Origin: Lewinellaceae bacterium | GTDB lineage: Bacteria; Bacteroidota; Bacteroidia; Chitinophagales; Saprospiraceae | Assembly (NCBI GenBank): GCA_947476195.1 | Contig: CANJPT010000033.1 | Span: 1 to 39,703, forward strand | DNA: 39,703 bases | Direction of reading: 5' to 3' | Part shown: positions 33,675 through 39,703 of the stretch, piece after piece | Position numbering within the stretch: the stretch's first letter is position 1 | Layout: each line of letters starts with the position of its first letter | Position numbers and translations under genes: made by a program | Notes under the pieces: generated by a model | Database searches by the model: none | Told to the model about the DNA's origin: nothing | Seen by the model: only the letters and a program-made list of their open reading frames with translations

Positions 33675-33962
33675 TTAAAAGTTGAGTTGTAGGTAATGAC
33701 CTGTTTTTGAAAAGGTATAGTAAGCCTCCCAATGGGCTGACGCGCGATTCCCATTTACCTTAGCATCGCTGAATTCAACGCGGAGATCTTTCCCCGTAGT
33801 GAGCAGCATTTCCCACATCGCAGCAGCCTCCTTTCCTGAACGAAAGTCAAACACAGCATCCCTAAATGTAGCTTCAGGATGGCAAAGGGCGCCCATCGTT
33901 ACGTAATCCTTCTGCTGAAAGGCGGTGTAGAACTTCGTGATGGTTTCGTCATTGGTCGTCAT
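33675..33962 (-). pseudogene. Truncated SnoaL/NTF2-like protein
   Basis: From the start at 33962 (MTTNDETITKFYTAFQQKDY) the 95 residues follow the first two thirds of small SnoaL-like proteins: LCHPEATFRDAVFDFRSGKEAAAMWEMLLTTGKDLRVEFSDAKVNG and HWEAYYTFSKTG. At that point full-length relatives continue with about 45 further residues (a VHNVIDAEFEFRDGKI-like part and a tryptophan-rich end). Here the frame changes to HYLQLNF and stops 2 bp before the FKBP start codon. A deletion that removed the 3' end, perhaps together with the original spacer, explains this. It starts 16 bp after the secA stop. The remaining fold is probably unstable. Confidence 0.6.
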
Positions 33963-33978
33963 TAGATCATTGGCCAGA

Positions 33979-36900
33979 TTACTTCCCATGGCACTGCTTA
34001 AATTTCTTCCCACTACCGCAAGGGCAAGGGTCGTTTCGGCCCACCTCTTTTTCGCGGACAATGGGTTGTGTGCGTTGCACAGGGCCATTGTGACCTGCTG
34101 ATTGAGCTGCGCGCTGCGCTGCTGCCTGTGTTTCAGTCTGTTGTTGGGTATTATTGGTGCGCAAACGACTGGCTTGAGCCCGTCGTTGTGCTTCTGCCTG
34201 GGATTGGGCGGCTTGTGCCCGACGCATCTCTTCCTCATTCGGAAGAGCGAGCGAACCTTTTAGCAAGAATGAGGTCACTTGTGAATTGATATGGCCGATA
34301 AGACCTTCAAATAGATTGTAGGCCTCCATTTTATAAATCACCAGCGGGTCTTTTTGCTCGAAACTTGCGCCTTGAACCGACTCTTTCAAATCATCGACAT
34401 TCCGGAGGTGCTCTTTCCATGCGTCATCAATGAGCGCGAGTGTGGCCACCTTTTCAATATCCCGCATCACCGTTTTGCCTTCAGATTTGATGGCATCCTC
34501 CATATCAGCACTGACATTATAGCCAGCGGTACCATCAGTGTAGGGCACTACAATACGTTTGTAGCGTTGGCCATGTTCAGCGAAGATGCGCTTTATTTCA
34601 GGCAGGATTCGTTCGCCTACCTGTTTTGATTTGTGCTCATAAAGGCTCAAAACCTGGTCCTGAAAGGTGTCTATGACCGTACCAACCTGCGCAGACTTAA
34701 ACCAGGTCGGATCCATTTCAGGGTCAACTCCGATGAGTCGGATACTGTCCAGTCGGAATGTATCATAATCACCACCTTCGCGGTGTACATGTGTTAATTC
34801 AGAGGTTATTGCGGTGAAAGCATTGTTGATATCGACAGCAAGACGGTCGCCAAACAGCGCATTACGGCGTTTTTTATAGATCGCCTCTCTCTGGATGTTC
34901 ATCACGTCATCGTATTCGAGCAATCGCTTACGAATACCGAAGTTGTTTTCTTCTACTTTTTTCTGTGCCCGCTCAATAGAGTTGGTCACCATGGAGTGCT
35001 GAATCACATCCCCTTCTTTATGGCCCATTTTGTCCATCAGACCGGCGATACGGTCACTTTGAAAAAGACGCATCAGGCTGTCCTCGAGCGAGACATAGAA
35101 ATGCGAGGAGCCCGGATCGCCCTGACGACCGGCACGACCACGCAACTGGCGGTCTACCCGACGGCTCTCGTGGCGCTCGGTACCGATGATTGCCAGACCA
35201 CCGGCTTCTTTCACGCCAGGTCCAAGTTTGATGTCCGTACCACGACCAGCCATATTGGTAGCAATGGTCACATTTCCTGCCAGACCTGCTTCTGCAACCA
35301 CTTCAGCTTCGCGCTGGTGCTGCTTAGCGTTCAATACATTGTGTTCAATACCACGCATTTTCAGCATACGCGATAGTAATTCCGATATTTCAACAGAGGT
35401 TGTACCGACCAAACAAGGCCGACCGGCTTCCCTGAGTTTAACGATGTCGTCAATTACGGCATTATATTTCTCGCGGGCGGTTTTGTAAACCATATCCTCC
35501 TCGTCATTACGGGTGATAGGGCGATTGGTTGGCACAACTACTACGTCGAGCTTGTAAATATCCCAAAGCTCTTTGGCCTCGGTTTCGGCCGTACCGGTCA
35601 TACCTGCCAGCTTATGGTACATCCGGAAATAGTTCTGAAGGGTAACCGTTGCATAGGTCTGGGTGATTTCGCCCACCTTTACATTTTCCTTGGCTTCCAG
35701 CGCCTGGTGAAGGCCATCAGAATAACGGCGACCTTCCATGACACGACCAGTTTGTTCATCCACGATTTTCACCTCACCTTCCAACACGATGTACTCGTTA
35801 TCTTTTTCAAAAAGCGTATAGGCTTTCAATAACTGCTGAATAGCGTGAATCCGGCGGCTTTTTACGCCATAATCCTGGGACAACTTCTCCTTGGCTTCTA
35901 TTTTTTCATCATGGGTCAGCTCCGTATTACTGTCGATCTCCATGAGGCTGATCGAGATATCGGGCATGATAAAGAAATCAGCCTCATTGTTGAACCGTGA
36001 AAGATATTCTACGCCTTTTTCAGAGAGGTCAACCTGACGATTTTTCTCATCAATATTAAAAAGCAACTCCCTGTCCACTTCAGGCATCCGCTTTGCATTT
36101 TCCTGCAAATAGATATTTTCCGATTTTTGGAGCAGTACTTTCATGCCATCTTCGCTCAAGAATTTGATAAGCGGGCGAGATTTGGGCAGCGCCCGGTGCG
36201 CACGCAACAGTGCCAGGCCACCGCCGCCTTCTTCTGCTTTCGCATTTCCTTCAGCAATAAGCTTTTTGGCTTCGTTTAAGAATTGTGAAGCAAGCTTTGT
36301 TTGTTCTTCGAGCAGGCGTTTTACCGTCGGGTTAAGTTCCACATATTCCTGATCTTCCGCTCCGCGGGTTACCGGGCCGGAAATAATGAGCGGTGTACGG
36401 GCATCATCGATCAATACAGAGTCCACTTCGTCCACAATGGCGTAATGGTGTTTGCGCTGCACCAGTTCGTCGGTGGTGGTCACCATGTTGTCGCGCAGGT
36501 AGTCAAAACCAAATTCGGCGTTTGTACCAAAGGTGATGTCTGCACGGTATGCATCGATACGTTCCTTCGAGTGTGGGCGATATTTATCGATGCAATCCAC
36601 CGTTAGAAACAGAAATTCATAAATAGGTCCAACCCACTCAGAGTCCCGGCGGGCCAGGTAGTCATTGACCGTAACGATTTGCACGCCTTCTCCTGCCACA
36701 CCATTGAGATAGGCAGGCAGGGTACCGACGAGGGTTTTCCCTTCACCGGTGGTCATTTCGGCAATTTTGCCATCATGCAGCACCATACCACCGATAAGCT
36801 GCACATCGTAGTGAACCATGTTCCATACGATCTCTCCCCCGGCAGCCAACCAGGTGTTTTTCCAGTAGGCCTTCTCTCCGACAACGGTCACGTGAGCTTT

Positions 36901-37326
36901 GCCAGCTTTAGCAGAAAGACTCCTGTCATGATCCGTAGCGGTCACTTCTAAAGTTTCATTGTACGAAAATCTACGGCTGGTTTCCTTTACCACAGCAAAA
37001 GCCTCGGGTAGGATGCTGAGCAGGACATCTTCCAGGGCCTTGTCCCGGTTTTTGCGGAGCTCATCCACCTCCTTAAAGAGCCCCTCCTTGGTATTAAAAT
37101 CCTCAGAATCAATGGCTTGTTGATTGATAGCGGAGATTTCTGCATCAATATCGCTCAAATATTCTTTGATACGCTGACGAAACTCAAGGGTTTTGGAACG
37201 CAGTTCATCATTGGAGATAGACTGATATTCTTCGAAGTACTTATTAACTTCAATGACCATAGCGTAATACTGCTTGAGATCGCGGTCTTGCTTGGTGCCG
37301 AGTATTTTTTTTATGAATCCGAACAT
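33979..37326 (-). CDS. secA: Preprotein translocase ATPase SecA
   Basis: The 1115-residue ATPase drives secretory proteins through SecYEG. Visible are MTTGEGKTLVGTLPAYLNG (Walker A, around residue 195), DEVDSVLIDDARTPLIISG (DEAD-box variant), GTTSVEISE, the motif TNMAGRGTDIKLG, and GRAGRQGDPGSSHF. The C-terminal zinc-binding tail CPCGSGKKFKQCHGK has a Cys-X-Cys-X8-Cys-His pattern. Length is larger than the 900-residue E. coli protein because of inserts that are typical of Bacteroidota SecA. No internal stop is present. The upstream leader ends with the 20-base word shared with the ABC gene. The next genes downstream are a truncated SnoaL gene and FKBP. Confidence 0.97.
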   Translation of the reverse strand: MFGFIKKILGTKQDRDLKQYYAMVIEVNKYFEEYQSISNDELRSKTLEFRQRIKEYLSDIDAEISAINQQAIDSEDFNTKEGLFKEVDELRKNRDKALEDVLLSILPEAFAVVKETSRRFSYNETLEVTATDHDRSLSAKAGKAHVTVVGEKAYWKNTWLAAGGEIVWNMVHYDVQLIGGMVLHDGKIAEMTTGEGKTLVGTLPAYLNGVAGEGVQIVTVNDYLARRDSEWVGPIYEFLFLTVDCIDKYRPHSKERIDAYRADITFGTNAEFGFDYLRDNMVTTTDELVQRKHHYAIVDEVDSVLIDDARTPLIISGPVTRGAEDQEYVELNPTVKRLLEEQTKLASQFLNEAKKLIAEGNAKAEEGGGGLALLRAHRALPKSRPLIKFLSEDGMKVLLQKSENIYLQENAKRMPEVDRELLFNIDEKNRQVDLSEKGVEYLSRFNNEADFFIMPDISISLMEIDSNTELTHDEKIEAKEKLSQDYGVKSRRIHAIQQLLKAYTLFEKDNEYIVLEGEVKIVDEQTGRVMEGRRYSDGLHQALEAKENVKVGEITQTYATVTLQNYFRMYHKLAGMTGTAETEAKELWDIYKLDVVVVPTNRPITRNDEEDMVYKTAREKYNAVIDDIVKLREAGRPCLVGTTSVEISELLSRMLKMRGIEHNVLNAKQHQREAEVVAEAGLAGNVTIATNMAGRGTDIKLGPGVKEAGGLAIIGTERHESRRVDRQLRGRAGRQGDPGSSHFYVSLEDSLMRLFQSDRIAGLMDKMGHKEGDVIQHSMVTNSIERAQKKVEENNFGIRKRLLEYDDVMNIQREAIYKKRRNALFGDRLAVDINNAFTAITSELTHVHREGGDYDTFRLDSIRLIGVDPEMDPTWFKSAQVGTVIDTFQDQVLSLYEHKSKQVGERILPEIKRIFAEHGQRYKRIVVPYTDGTAGYNVSADMEDAIKSEGKTVMRDIEKVATLALIDDAWKEHLRNVDDLKESVQGASFEQKDPLVIYKMEAYNLFEGLIGHINSQVTSFLLKGSLALPNEEEMRRAQAAQSQAEAQRRAQASRLRTNNTQQQTETQAAAQRAAQSAGHNGPVQRTQPIVREKEVGRNDPCPCGSGKKFKQCHGK

Positions 37327-37331
37327 CTATT

Positions 37332-37427
37332 GGAATGTGGTCAATGTGATAAATGTGGTCAGGTTGTGGATAAACCCTTCTTCGCGCTGCGCATTATGGC
37401 CGGTAAGCGGTTTAAGCCGCAAATATA
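37332..37427 (-). promoter_or_regulatory. Candidate promoter and word-repeat leader of secA
   Basis: TATATTTG on the minus strand (37420-37427) matches the -7 consensus, though no good -33 box is seen. The leader of about 88 nt includes a second word CCTGACCACATTT and TTATCACATTGACCACATTC (37332-37351), directly before the start codon at 37326. Confidence 0.4.
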
Positions 37428-37650
37428 ACCGTTTGCTTTTGCACAGATTAGCTGCGCTGCATATTTCGTTCCATGCTCAGGAAAATAGCCTAATTTGACA
37501 GAATGGCAGAGTATGGCGGATCTATCCCAAAAACATTTCTTTTTTTGGCAGTTTCTTCCATTTTTTTTAAAAAAAGCAGGCAGGGTTAGATCCATTTTAA
37601 GCTTTCTACAATTTTTTTCAAAACGTGACACTTATTTCAGGGTAAAATCT
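37428..37650. other. Gene-free spacer between secA and the PUR gene
   Basis: No gene is seen in this divergent spacer. It contains a run of eight T followed by seven A near 37562-37577 and other T-rich stretches. Only the two promoter candidates at its ends stand out. Confidence 0.5.
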
Positions 37651-37658
37651 ACCTTTGC
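37651..37658 (+). promoter_or_regulatory. Candidate -7 box for the PUR gene
   Basis: TACCTTTG (37651-37658) is a full TAnnTTTG match. The -33 side is GTGAC near 37626-37630, a weak TTG-like match at about 20 bp. The resulting leader is about 75 nt before the GTG start. Confidence 0.5.
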
Positions 37659-37736
37659 TCCATATCCGCTGTAGCACTTGGTGCAAAGGAGGATTACCTT
37701 ATATTTAAATATTTTTTTCACTAAACTTTCTGACAG

Positions 37737-38540
37737 GTGGAATACGGGAATTTTCAAAGGAGAGACAATGACAATCGGGACAGTAACGACCGCGACCGAG
37801 GCGGCAATGGTGGCGACCGTGGTGGCTTCCGCGAACGCAGTGGCGATCGTGGCGGGTACGGCGGTGGTGGTGATCGTGGTGGCTTCCGAGGCCCCGACCG
37901 GCGAGACGGCGGTTATGGCGGCGGCGGTGGATTCCGTGGCGGCGGTGATCGTGGTGGTTATGGCGGCGGCGGCGATCGCGGTGGTGATCGCGGCGGATTC
38001 CGTGGCGGCAATGATCGTGGTGGCGGTGACCGTGGCGGCTTTGGCGGCGGCGGAGAGCGTTTCGAAGATGAGAGCGTATTTTCCAAGCGTGTACGCGCTG
38101 GCAAACGACGCACTTACTTCTTCGACGTAAAAAAAACACGTGGCGACGATTACTTTATCACCATCACAGAGAGCACACGCCGTGAAGACGGCTTTGGCTA
38201 CAAAAGACACAAACTCTTCCTATACAAGGAGGACTTTAACCGCTTTGTAGCTTCGCTCAATGAAGTGGTGAACCACGTCAAAACGGAGCTCATGCCCGAA
38301 TTTGACTACGAAGAATTTGACCGTCGTCAAGCTGAATGGGAAGCTCAAAATCGGGACAACGAAAACGACGACGAAGATAATCGCAACGACGATGGCCGTG
38401 ACGAGCGCAGTGACGACGAAAAGCCAAAGTTTATGGCAAAAACGGCTACTGAGGAATCTGAAAGCGAACCTGCTGACGACGACGTTAAGCCTGAGGTCAA
38501 AGTAAAAGACGAAGACAATATTGAAGACGACTGGAAATAA
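37737..38540 (+). CDS. PUR/DUF3276-family nucleic acid-binding protein with RGG-rich N-terminus
   Basis: The start is a GTG at 37737, 6 bp after an in-frame stop at 37731, so no earlier start exists. Residues 1-108 are a low-complexity glycine/arginine/aspartate region (GGDRGGF and YGGGG words). The DUF3276/PUR domain follows (about 112-190): FSKRVRAGKRRTYFFDVKKTRGDDYFITITESTRR and YKRHKLFLYKEDFNRFVASLNEVVNHVK. The rest is very acidic (DDDVKPEVKVKDEDN). PUR domains bind single-stranded DNA or RNA. RGG-like regions bind RNA and can drive condensate formation, but that role is inference. The GC-rich N-terminal code also produces long shadow frames on the other strand. Confidence 0.9.
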   Translation: MEYGNFQRRDNDNRDSNDRDRGGNGGDRGGFRERSGDRGGYGGGGDRGGFRGPDRRDGGYGGGGGFRGGGDRGGYGGGGDRGGDRGGFRGGNDRGGGDRGGFGGGGERFEDESVFSKRVRAGKRRTYFFDVKKTRGDDYFITITESTRREDGFGYKRHKLFLYKEDFNRFVASLNEVVNHVKTELMPEFDYEEFDRRQAEWEAQNRDNENDDEDNRNDDGRDERSDDEKPKFMAKTATEESESEPADDDVKPEVKVKDEDNIEDDWK

Positions 38541-38588
38541 GCCAGAAATTTCAATTTACTGAAATTAAGCGAATTTTTTGCCAAATAC

Positions 38589-39703
<1,115 letters not shown>

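Noticed and set aside
37632-38210. Minus-strand Ala/Thr-rich open frame and other frames over the PUR gene
   Set aside because: They mirror the GC-rich Gly/Arg codons of the PUR protein; no domain is recognisable.

Overview
The window looks like a chromosomal segment of a gliding or filamentous member of the Bacteroidota, most likely the Saprospirales/Haliscomenobacter-Lewinella side. The evidence is a giant secreted repeat protein ending in a gliding-motility/type IX secretion C-terminal domain with an SprB-type repeat, several candidate promoters of the Bacteroidota type (a -7 box TAnnTTTG), a DUF3276/PUR-type nucleic-acid-binding protein, and weak use of Shine-Dalgarno sites. The species call is inference; no rRNA, tRNA, CRISPR array or complete insertion sequence was seen.

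Layout. (1) 105-1489: a two-gene PIN-toxin-like module behind a palindromic operator candidate. (2) 1732-7296: a 1854-residue surface or secreted protein with 14 tandem ~84-residue repeats. (3) 7297-8255: a gene-free stretch carrying a 91-bp palindromic MITE-like element with a 9-bp target duplication. (4) 8256-10588: two family-2 glycosyltransferases in one transcript, closed by a strong terminator. (5) 10610-13990, minus strand: bile-acid/sodium-symporter family protein, ccmB, ccmC, then an antitoxin gene and a RelE-type toxin gene broken by an in-frame stop. (6) 14204-19472, plus strand: folC, an MlaE-type permease, dapD, an RDD membrane protein and a TrkA-N potassium channel. (7) 19469-21928: a PIF1-like helicase with HRDC and HTH domains, converging on the channel gene with a shared TTAA. 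(8) 22162-22252: a second MITE copy, followed by a secreted phospholipase-D-like protein. (9) 24000-31130: a long minus-strand run: LolA-like protein, exported YidD-like protein, two TPR plus membrane-domain proteins, Nudix hydrolase, deoxynucleoside kinase, SDR oxidoreductase, histidine kinase, prmC. (10) 31347-39703: a hypothetical membrane protein, a LolD/MacB-type ATPase, an FKBP isomerase, a truncated SnoaL-like gene, secA, the PUR protein, and the start of a fadH-like flavoenzyme cut by the window edge.

Most genes are housekeeping or envelope functions (protein export, heme export, lipid transport, surface polysaccharide, folate, lysine/DAP). The unexpected signal is in the spacers. Many short spacers consist of short tandem words placed just before the next start codon. 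A 14-base word, CATTGACCACATTC, occurs in four unrelated spacers, and 20 identical bases precede both the ABC ATPase and secA. A different 17-base unit precedes both ccmB and mlaE, where it runs into a -7-like promoter box. About 30 copies of GTCATT precede the SDR gene. In several spacers the word first appears inverted after the upstream stop codon, so the transcript could fold. Together with the paired MITEs, these spacer words are the best candidates here for something undescribed.
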